Source: an uncultured Mycoplasmataceae bacterium (GTDB lineage Bacteria; Bacillota_I; Bacilli_A; Mycoplasmatales; Mycoplasmoidaceae). Taken from it: a stretch of DNA of 6,095 nt. The notes below the pieces were generated by a model that was not told where the DNA came from, searched no databases, and saw nothing but the letters and a program-made list of their open reading frames with translations. How positions within the stretch are numbered: position 1 is the stretch's first letter; every line of letters starts with the position of its first letter. This document shows positions 1 through 6,027 of this stretch, in pieces. Made by a program: the position numbers and the translations under genes. Where the stretch lies: positions 1 through 6,095 of the forward strand of contig CASEQO010000154.1 in NCBI GenBank assembly GCA_949290035.1, read 5' to 3'.

Positions 1-891
1 ATTTTAGATAAAGAAGAATTAATGGAACAAGAAATTAAAGCTTCTATTATTAAAGATGAACAAGAACTTGAAGCTGTTAAAGCTAAATTAGAAGAAGATA
101 AAGTTAGACATACTGAAAAATTAGAAGATATTAAAGTCGCTAGTGAAGAAGCTAGAAATTCTAAGATACAAGCAAATGAACTATCTGAAGTAGCTATTGA
201 GGCTTTAGAAACTGCTAGAAAAATTGTTTTAAAAGCTCAATTATTAAAAGTTGAATCTGAAACTGCTAGAGCAGAATTTATTTCTGAAGTAGAAAGAATT
301 CATTGAGAAAAAAGAGTTGAAGAAGCTAAAATTGCAGAAGAAAATGCTAAAAAAGCTCTTGAAATTGCAAGCATTCAAAAAGACAATGCTGACATATCTA
401 AAGAAAGATATGACTTATTAAAACAAAAACTTGAAGAAGCATCTAAATATGATATTGATTTAGATATGGATATTAAAACTTTAAGTAAAAATAAACAAGA
501 ATTTGAAGATTCGTTAAATGAAGTTAATGATGAAACTAACTTTTCAAAAAAAGATAAAAAATCATCTAAAAAACAAAAAGAAGAACCTGAAGTTGTAGAA
601 GAACCAGTTGTTGAAGAACAAACAATTGAAGTTCAATCTAACGAAGAAAAAACTATTGAATCTAATGTAGAAGATATAATAGAAGAAACTAATGTAGAAG
701 AATCAAAAAACGAATTAGATGATGAAGTAGAAACTTTCGAAGAAATTGAAATTCAAGAACCTACTGATGATGAAGAAGTAGAATTTGATGATGAAGTTAT
801 TTCTAATGAATCTTATTCAGATCCATTTAATGAAGATGAAGAAGTAGAATACAAAGAAACAACTGAATCAAATGAAGAAAATGAAGATTAA
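1..891 (+). CDS. Unrecognised coiled-coil protein with acidic C-terminal tail (5' end outside window)
   Basis: An open frame runs from the first base to a TAA at 889-891 (a second TAA follows), giving 296 residues with the start missing. A TGA at 304-306 lies in the middle of the frame and is read as Trp (window codon 102), with the same charged helical composition on both sides. Codons about 8-155 are rich in Glu, Lys, Ala and Leu, have no Pro or Gly, and look like a long coiled coil. Codons 183-193 form a Lys-rich patch (KKDKKSSKKQK). The last hundred or so residues are strongly acidic, full of Glu and Asp with short VVEEPVVEE-type repeats, and are probably disordered. No membrane segment is visible in this part. 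The position just before rpsE is where rplR (L18) normally sits, but no L18 sequence is seen. It could be a separate inserted gene or a huge C-terminal extension of a ribosomal protein. I do not recognise the family and assign no function. Confidence 0.85.
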
Positions 892-929
892 TAATCTTTA
901 TTTTCTTTTAATTAATTTATATATAAAAT

Positions 930-934
930 AAGGA
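930..934 (+). promoter_or_regulatory. Ribosome binding site of rpsE
   Basis: AAGGA lies 7 bases before the ATG at 942. It fixes the rpsE start far upstream of the conserved S5 core and so supports the long N-terminal extension being translated. The rest of the 50-base gap (892-941) is nearly pure A/T. Confidence 0.8.
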
Positions 935-941
935 AAATAAA

Positions 942-1931
942 ATGTCTGATAATAAAAAACAATCGACTCCATTAACTGCAAGTGAAATTAATAAAGAAGT
1001 TAATGAAGTAAAAGAAGGAATTAATACCTTAGAAGATAAAGCAAATAAATTAGCTGAATTAGTAGGAAGCAATATTTCTTTTGCTCCATGAGAAAATAAA
1101 GATTTAAATATTGCAGAAAAACCAGCTATTGATATAAGTAAAGCTTTAGAAGAAGAAAAGGCAAAAAGAGAAGCTGAATTAGCTGAAAAAGCTAAAGAAG
1201 CAGAAGAAGCTGCAAGAATTGCTGAAGAAGAAGCAAGAAAAGCAAAAGAAGCTGAAGAAGCTGCAAGAGTTGAAGAAATAAAAGTTGAAGAAGTTCAAGA
1301 GTCTGTTCAAGAGGTTAAAGAAGAACCAAAAAAAGAAGAAGTTGTTGAAGTTAAAAAAGAAGAAATTAAAGAAGTAAAAAAACCTATTCAAAAGAAAACA
1401 CATGAAAGAAAACCTCAACAAAATCAAAGACCGCAACAACAAAACAAAGTATCATTTACAGGGTATTATGAAAAAGTTGTTGGAGTTAAAAAGATATCAA
1501 AAACTACTAAAGGTGGAAGACACATGAGATTCTCAGCTTTAGTAATTATAGGTGATAAAAACGGTATTGTTGGGTACGGTAAAGGAAAATCAATTGAAGT
1601 TCCTGTAGCAATAAGAAAAGCATTAAAAAATGCTAAAAATAATTTAAGAAAAGTTAAAATTAACAAAAACGGTACACTATTCCATGAAGTTGTTGGAAAA
1701 CAAGGTGCAGGTAAAGTTTTAATTAAACCAGCACCAATAGGTACAGGTATCATTGCTGGTGGTCCAATAAGAGTTGTTCTTGAATTAGCAGGATATAAAG
1801 ATGTATATTCTAAAAATTTAGGAAAAAATACAAGTATGAATATGGTTTTAGCAACCCTTAATGGTTTAAGTCAAATTAGATCTCCAAAAGAAATTGCTTA
1901 TTTAAGAGATAAAAATTTAAAGGATTTATAA
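942..1931 (+). CDS. rpsE: Small ribosomal subunit protein uS5 with long N-terminal extension
   Basis: S5 is a 30S protein near the mRNA entry channel, involved in decoding fidelity and mRNA unwinding. The product is 329 residues, about twice the usual 160-170. The conserved core begins near residue 172. It contains the double-stranded RNA-binding signature ([16 protein letters not shown] at about 189-204, then GYGKG) and the C-terminal domain ([15 protein letters not shown]). The first 170 residues are an extension in four parts: a polar start with Trp50 encoded by TGA (1089-1091); an Ala/Glu/Lys helix at about 70-112; an alternating Lys/Glu Val-rich part to about 150; and a Gln/Arg/Pro linker (QQNQRPQQQ). 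The ATG at 942 is chosen for its AAGGA site and the uninterrupted frame; the in-frame ATG at 1524 lies inside the S5 domain and is not the start. Long tails on several ribosomal proteins are known in mycoplasmas. One base separates it from rplO. Confidence 0.96.
1191..1268 (+). repeat. Imperfect direct repeat in the rpsE extension
   Basis: Two copies of a 27-base unit at 1191-1217 and 1242-1268 differ at only two bases and both encode AKEAEEAAR (S5 residues 84-92 and 101-109). They are 51 bases (17 codons) apart, with the related IAEEEARK between them. This suggests the helical extension grew by internal duplication and could vary in length between strains. Confidence 0.75.
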
Positions 1932-1932
1932 T

Positions 1933-2373
1933 ATGAAATTAGAAAATCTTAGTTATAATGAAGGGTCAAGAAACCATAGAGAAAAAAGAGTTGGTAGAGG
2001 TATTGGATCAGGTATTGGTAAAACTTCTACTAGAGGTACTAAAGGGCAATGAGCTAGAAAATCTGGTGGTACTAGATTAGGTTTTGAAGGGGGACAAACT
2101 CCTTTATATAGAAGAATACCTAAAGTAGGTTTTAATAACTATAATTTTGCTAATAACTATAATGTTATTACATTAAAACAAATTATTGATTTAGAATTAA
2201 AAGAAGTTTCTCCAGAAATTTTAATAAATAAAAAAATTTTTAATAATAAATTACCTTTAAAAATTATTGGTAATATTGAATTAAAATCTCCAATAAAAGT
2301 AACTGCACATAAAATTTCAAAAGGTGCAAAAGAATCATTAGATAAAAGTAAAAGTTCTATAACTATTTTATAG
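1933..2373 (+). CDS. rplO: Large ribosomal subunit protein uL15
   Basis: L15 binds 23S rRNA and helps late 50S assembly. The 146-residue product is of normal length. The N-terminal Gly/Arg-rich rRNA-binding stretch is typical: [15 protein letters not shown] at about residues 22-36, then KGQWARKSGG. Trp40 is encoded by TGA at 2050-2052. Next come the [11 protein letters not shown] motif and a C-terminal segment resembling the L15 signature ([19 protein letters not shown], then SKGAKESL). The ATG lies one base after the rpsE stop, with AAAGGA (1919-1924) inside the end of rpsE, so translation is probably coupled. The TAG stop lies in the right arm of the hairpin described separately. Confidence 0.96.
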
Positions 2374-2382
2374 AACTTTTTT
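2350..2382 (+). terminator. Perfect 13-bp hairpin with T-run at the rplO/secY junction (possible attenuator)
   Basis: Bases 2350-2362 pair perfectly with 2368-2380 around a 5-base loop (2363-2367). Six Ts follow the last stem C (2377-2382), four paired in the stem and two beyond it. The stem covers the last codons of rplO and contains its TAG (2371-2373). The form is that of an AT-rich intrinsic terminator. Because secY and the rest of the operon lie downstream, it would have to be leaky, or act instead as an RNA-processing or translation-coupling element. Ribosomes finishing rplO would melt the stem. The base pairing is seen directly; the function is inferred. Confidence 0.5.
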
Positions 2383-2388
2383 AGAAAA

Positions 2389-2393
2389 GAGGG
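2389..2393 (+). promoter_or_regulatory. Ribosome binding site of secY, supporting a TTG start
   Basis: GAGGG lies 4 bases before TTG at 2398 and is the only good Shine-Dalgarno match near the SecY N-terminus. The in-frame stop at 2371 prevents a start further upstream, and the next in-frame ATG lies within the first membrane helix. It lies seven bases after the hairpin stem. Confidence 0.7.
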
Positions 2394-2397
2394 TTAT

Positions 2398-3798
2398 TTG
2401 AAATCTAGTTTCTTAAGTGATCTAAAAAAAATATTCACTAGTTCGCAAGTTCTTATTGGACTATTAGCAACTATGATACTTTTGATTTTTTTTAGATTAG
2501 GTGCAACTATATTGCTTCCAGATATAAAAACTGTTTCAAGTGATTCTTCAGGAAGTACAAGTTTTTTGCAAATAGTTAGTTTGATAAGTGGTAGTGGTAA
2601 TTCAAATATAACTTTTTTTAGTGTTGGAATTTCTCCATATATTACTGCACAAATTATAGTTCAATTATTATCAACAGAGGTTATAAAACCCCTTGCAAGG
2701 TTAGCAAAATCTGGTGAAAAAGGTAAAAGAAAAATTGAAATCATTACTAGATTTTTAACCATTCCTTTTGCTATAGCACAAGGTTATGCAATGCTTAGTA
2801 TGTCTTATACTCAGGGATTGATAAGTATTAATTCATTAACCGCAAGTGGAGAAAGTGGAACACCATTATCTGAATTACCAGGATTAGATATATTTAAAAT
2901 ATTATTAGCACTAACTGCAGGATCATTAGTAAGTTTATTTATAGCTGATATGATTACAAAAAGAGGAATAGGTAATGGTATTACATTAATTATTCTTTCA
3001 GGTATATTAAGTCAAATTTATTTTAATTTTCAATCAGTGTTTGAAAGTATTGTAAAAACTGATGGTACTAGTAATGAACAATTTACAAGTTATATTGCAT
3101 TTATATCTTATGTGTTGTTGTTTATAATATTAATTATTGCTGTTGTAATAATTAACGGTGCTACAAGAAAAATACCAATACAACAAACAGGATCATCTCT
3201 TAATACAAATTTAAATGAAATGGCTTATTTACCAATAAAAGTAAATGCTGCAGGGGTTATTCCAGTTATCTTTGCATCATCAATTATTACAATACCAACT
3301 ACAATTATGCAATTGTTTAATCCAGATGGTGCAATTCAATTAAATGAGTATTTAGGTCTAGATAAGCCAATAGGTATGACTTTATATGCATTATTAATAA
3401 TATTATTTTCATTCTTTTATTCTTATATACAATTGAATCCAGAACAAATTGCTTCTAATTTTAAAAAATCAGGAAAATATATACCTGGTATTAAATCAGG
3501 AATAGCAACAGAAAAATATATATCAAGAATATTAATAAGAATTAATTTTATTGGTGCACCATATTTAGCAGTAATTGCTATAATTCCATATATAATATCT
3601 GCTACTACAGGAATATCAAGTGGTATTGCTATAGGTGGTACAGGGGTTATTATTCTTGTAACTGGATCAGTTGATTTCTGACAAGCATTAACAAGTGCTC
3701 AAACAAACTATAAATATACAAAAACAAAAAAAGATATTCAACAGTCATATATTGATGATGAATCTGAAACTAAAAATAAAGTAACACATTTATGATAG
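2398..3798 (+). CDS. secY: Protein translocase channel subunit SecY
   Basis: SecY forms the membrane pore of the SecYEG translocon, through which SecA-driven and ribosome-delivered proteins pass. The product is 466 residues starting from TTG. About ten hydrophobic helices fit the family: roughly 18-38, 72-91, 116-137, 165-185, 191-212, 230-255, 282-308, 326-347, 376-401 and 405-427. Family motifs include the plug region and TM2 (GISPYITAQIIVQLLS, 77-92), KRGIGNGITLIILSGI (188-203), LPIKVNAAGVIPVIFASSI (278-296) and the cytoplasmic loop NPEQIASNFKKSGKYIPGI (347-365). Two TGA codons are read as Trp: 3679-3681 (residue 428) and 3793-3795 (residue 466, the last residue, directly before TAG). Under the standard code the protein would lose its C-terminal 39 residues. 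It is followed after 8 bases by adk. Confidence 0.97.
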
Positions 3799-3806
3799 GA
3801 GTTTAA

Positions 3807-4442
3807 ATGTTATTAGTATTATTAGGACCTCCTGGTTGTGGTAAAGGAACTATTTCATCACATTTATTATCAAAAGGGAACTTTATTCATATATCAACTG
3901 GCGATTTAATTAGAGAAGAAATAAAAACACAATCAGATTTAGCTAAGAAAATAAATGATTATGTTTTAGAAGGTAAATTAGTTCCAGATGAAATAACTAA
4001 TGAATTATTAAAGAAAAAAATATTATCTTTAGATATTAGCAATTCAAATATTATTTTAGATGGTTACCCAAGAAACGAAAATCAAGCAAAGTTTTTAGAA
4101 ACAATACTAAATGTTAATATTGTTTTAAATATAAAAGTAGATGAAAATGTAATAGTTAAAAGAATAACTGGACGTAGAATATGTCCAAAATGTAATACAA
4201 TTTATAACATTTATTTTAATAAAACAAAAGAAGATAATAAATGTGATAAAGACGGATCATTATTAGTTCAAAGAACTGATGATAATGAAGTTACAATTAA
4301 AAAAAGAATTAAAACTTTTAATGAAAATAATATTCCTTTACTAAATTTTTATAAATCAAAAAATTTAGTACATGATATTCAAAACGATAAAGATGATCCA
4401 AAATATACTTTTGAATTAATTGATAAAATGTTAGAAATATAA
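3807..4442 (+). CDS. adk: Adenylate kinase, zinc-type lid
   Basis: It interconverts ATP + AMP and 2 ADP in the cytoplasm, which matters in an organism that probably makes few nucleotides itself. The product is 211 residues, normal for the long-lid bacterial form. Motifs seen are the P-loop GPPGCGKGT (7-15), TGDLIRE with the AMP-site Arg (31-37), the kinase signature DGYPRN (85-90) and GRR at the start of the lid (122-124). The lid carries Cys126, Cys129, Cys146 and Asp149 in a C-x2-C-x16-C-x2-D pattern, the three-Cys-plus-Asp zinc site known from Bacillus subtilis Adk. The ATG has a strong AGGAG (3797-3801) that overlaps the secY TAG stop, so translation is tied to the end of secY. There are no TGA or TGG codons. 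Confidence 0.97.
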   Translation: MLLVLLGPPGCGKGTISSHLLSKGNFIHISTGDLIREEIKTQSDLAKKINDYVLEGKLVPDEITNELLKKKILSLDISNSNIILDGYPRNENQAKFLETILNVNIVLNIKVDENVIVKRITGRRICPKCNTIYNIYFNKTKEDNKCDKDGSLLVQRTDDNEVTIKKRIKTFNENNIPLLNFYKSKNLVHDIQNDKDDPKYTFELIDKMLEI

Positions 4443-4444
4443 TT

Positions 4445-5191
4445 ATGATTTTTATTAAAAATAATAATGATATAGAAAATATCAAAAAAGCATGTGAGAT
4501 TTGAAAAAAAACTAAAAAAGAAATTATTAATTTTGCAAAGATAGGTACTAATTTATTAGATATAGAAAATCTTGCAAAAGAAATAATAGAAAAAAACAAT
4601 GCAAAATGTGCATTTAAAGATTATAACGGATTTAAAGGTTATATCTGTATATCAGTGAATGAAACGATAATTCATGGAGTCCCAAAAAGCTACACTATAA
4701 AAAAAGGAGATATAATTTCTTTTGATATAGGAGTAGACTATAACTCATATATATGTGATGCAGCTTTTACAATTGAATTTGATTGTGATGAATTAACTTC
4801 TAAAATGAATAAAATATGTTATAACTCATTGTTAGAAGGAATAAAATTTGCAACAAAAGAATATAGAATTGGTGATATTTCTTTTGCAATTCAAAAGTAT
4901 GTAGAAGAAAATGGCTTTGAAGTAATTAAAAATTTTGGTGGCCATGGTTGTGGTATTAAACTACATGAAGATCCAATCATTTTAAATTATGGAAAACCTG
5001 GAACTGGTCCAAAATTAAAAGAAGGAATGATTATTTGTATTGAACCAATGGTTATGATTGATTCAGATAAATATGAAATTTCTAAAAATGATAATTGATC
5101 AGTTAATTCAATAAATAAAAAAAATACATCACATTGAGAACATATGATTTTAATTACAGAAAATGGTAATGAAATTTTAACTAAAGACTAG
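4445..5191 (+). CDS. map: Methionine aminopeptidase, type I
   Basis: It removes the initiator Met from nascent cytoplasmic proteins after deformylation. The product is 248 residues, the size of the short bacterial type Ia enzymes. Aligned by eye to E. coli MetAP, all five metal ligands are present: Asp94 (SFDIG), Asp105 (ICDAAF), His167 (GGHGCG), Glu200 (CIEPMV) and Glu232 (HWEHM). The substrate-site His77 (IIHGVP) and His174 (KLHEDP) are present too. Three TGA codons encode Trp20 (4502-4504), Trp218 (5096-5098) and Trp231 (5135-5137). Read with the standard code the gene would look broken into pieces; it is intact. The ATG at 4445 lies two bases after the adk stop with no clear Shine-Dalgarno site, which suggests re-initiation by ribosomes leaving adk. 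The N-terminus matches the family in length, so the start is probably right. Confidence 0.96.
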
Positions 5192-5210
5192 TTATATAAT
5201 AAGGAAAAAA

Positions 5211-5435
5211 ATGAGTAATAAAAGTGATAACATTATCAAAATGAAAGGTGTTGTAAGTGAAGTGATTCAATCTGGAAACTATAAAGTTGAATTAGAAAAT
5301 GGAATCACTATTTCGGCAAACGTGTCTGGTAAAATGCGTCTTCACAGAATTCAAATTTTAAAAGGCGATACCGTTGAGGTTGAGTTAAGTACATATGACT
5401 TAACACGTGGTCGAATAATATATAGAACATCATAA
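5211..5435 (+). CDS. infA: Translation initiation factor IF-1
   Basis: IF-1 binds the 30S A site during initiation and assists IF-2 and IF-3. The 74-residue product is a single S1-type OB fold. It matches the family from end to end: [28 protein letters not shown] (25-43), [12 protein letters not shown] and [11 protein letters not shown] (62-72). AAGGA (5201-5205) lies 5 bases before the ATG. The placement between map and rpmJ is the usual one. Codon use looks slightly less A/T-biased than the neighbours, with CGT and CGA Arg codons, GTG, GAG and GGC. Confidence 0.97.
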   Translation: MSNKSDNIIKMKGVVSEVIQSGNYKVELENGITISANVSGKMRLHRIQILKGDTVEVELSTYDLTRGRIIYRTS

Positions 5436-5449
5436 TACAAATGGAAAGG
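5436..5449 (+). promoter_or_regulatory. Extended Shine-Dalgarno leader of rpmJ, shared with rpsM
   Basis: TACAAATGGAAAGG sits 7 bases before the rpmJ ATG, and a copy with one change (A for G) lies at 5589-5602 before rpsM. The GAAAGG part fits the extended anti-Shine-Dalgarno complement AGAAAGGAGG. The TACAAAT part is not explained by that pairing. Confidence 0.55.
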
Positions 5450-5456
5450 GTACAAT

Positions 5457-5570
5457 ATGAAAGTTAGAGCATCTGTAAAGCCAATTTGTAAAGATTGTAA
5501 AGTAATCAAAAGACATGGTGTAATTCATGTTATTTGTAAAACACCTAAGCATAAACAAAGACAAGGTTAA
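5457..5570 (+). CDS. rpmJ: Large ribosomal subunit protein bL36, zinc-binding form
   Basis: L36 is a tiny zinc-ribbon protein of the 50S subunit that binds 23S rRNA. The 37-residue product begins [11 protein letters not shown] and ends KHKQRQG, both near-invariant in the family. All four zinc ligands are present: Cys11, Cys14, Cys27 and His32. The AAAGG at 5445-5449 fixes the ATG. An ATG at 5441 is out of frame and overlaps the Shine-Dalgarno region. It follows infA by 21 bases, the normal order. Confidence 0.96.
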   Translation: MKVRASVKPICKDCKVIKRHGVIHVICKTPKHKQRQG

Positions 5571-5576
5571 TTACAA

Positions 5577-5582
5577 TATAAT
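5577..5582 (+). promoter_or_regulatory. Possible -10 element before rpsM
   Basis: A perfect TATAAT lies in the 44-base gap between rpmJ and rpsM, far enough upstream that a transcript starting near 5589 would keep the rpsM ribosome site. No -35 match is seen at the expected distance. Mycoplasma promoters often lack one, but chance TATAAT is common at this base composition. Confidence 0.2.
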
Positions 5583-5588
5583 TTAATA

Positions 5589-5602
5589 TACAAATAGAAA
5601 GG
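5589..5602 (+). promoter_or_regulatory. Extended Shine-Dalgarno leader of rpsM
   Basis: TACAAATAGAAAGG, with the 7-base AGAAAGG match to the anti-Shine-Dalgarno complement, lies 12 bases before the rpsM ATG, a rather wide spacing. It copies the rpmJ leader at 5436-5449 with one difference. Confidence 0.55.
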
Positions 5603-5614
5603 AAATATTAATAT

Positions 5615-6013
5615 ATGGCTCGTATTTTAGGGGTTGAAATACCAAATAATAAAAGAGTTGTTATTTCGTTAACATACATTTATGGTATTGGTAAATCAAC
5701 AAGTCAAAAAATTTTAAAAGAATGTAAAATTGATGAAAATAAAAGAGTTGCAGATTTATCTGATGATGAAATTTCATTAATTATTAAAGCATTAAATGCA
5801 AGAGATGAAAATGGAAATCCATTATATGTTCTTGAAGGGGATTTAAGAAGAGACCAAGCAATGAACATAAAAAGATTAATGGAAATTGGATGTTATAGAG
5901 GAATTAGACATAGAAGAGGTTTACCAGTTAGAGGTCAAACTACTAGAACTAATTCTAGAACAAGAAAAGGTCCAAGAAAAACAGTAGCAAATAAAAAGAT
6001 CGAAGGTAGATAA
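5615..6013 (+). CDS. rpsM: Small ribosomal subunit protein uS13
   Basis: S13 lies in the head of the 30S subunit, contacts the P-site tRNA and forms intersubunit bridges with the 50S subunit. The 132-residue product is a little longer than the usual 118-124. It has the family start [13 protein letters not shown], the helix-hairpin-helix region [14 protein letters not shown] (21-34), VLEGDLRRD (72-80) and the basic C-terminal RNA-binding tail ([16 protein letters not shown] at 93-108, then RTRKGPRKT). Compared with E. coli S13, about eight extra residues (around 59-68, including ARDENGN) appear just before VLEGDLRR and account for part of the added length. The start is supported by the upstream AGAAAGG and the conserved N-terminus. 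Confidence 0.97.
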   Translation: MARILGVEIPNNKRVVISLTYIYGIGKSTSQKILKECKIDENKRVADLSDDEISLIIKALNARDENGNPLYVLEGDLRRDQAMNIKRLMEIGCYRGIRHRRGLPVRGQTTRTNSRTRKGPRKTVANKKIEGR

Positions 6014-6027
6014 TATAGGGGGTAATT

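Noticed and set aside
304..306. Stop codon splitting the first gene into two
   Set aside because: TGA is Trp in this genome. Frame and composition continue without change, so this is not a frameshift or pseudogene.
916..927. Perfect 12-base palindrome TTTATATATAAA and a TATAAA-like -10 before rpsE
   Set aside because: It is entirely A/T and expected by chance in this composition. A transcript starting from it would begin at or beyond the rpsE ribosome site.
1179..1442. Reverse-strand open frame rich in Phe and Leu opposite rpsE
   Set aside because: It is the mirror of the Glu/Lys-rich codons of the S5 extension (GAA/AAA read backwards as TTC/TTT). It shows no domain.
1466..1753. Reverse-strand open frame opposite the S5 core
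   Set aside because: It lies entirely over highly conserved S5 sequence and has no recognisable product.
2486..2493. Run of eight Ts in secY (and eight As at 4504-4511 in map) as phase-variable tracts
   Set aside because: The runs are short, lie in essential conserved genes and are in frame. Such runs are common in AT-rich genomes.
4318..4599. Reverse-strand open frame over the adk/map junction
   Set aside because: It overlaps two well-supported genes, is low-complexity Ile/Phe/Leu and arises from AT-rich composition.
5096..5137. Apparent truncation of map near its C-terminus
   Set aside because: The TGAs at 5096 and 5135 are Trp. The metal ligand Glu232 and the normal C-terminus follow, so the gene is intact.
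5195..5200. TATAAT just before infA
   Set aside because: It lies directly next to the infA ribosome site, so a start a few bases downstream would lose that site. It is most likely chance.
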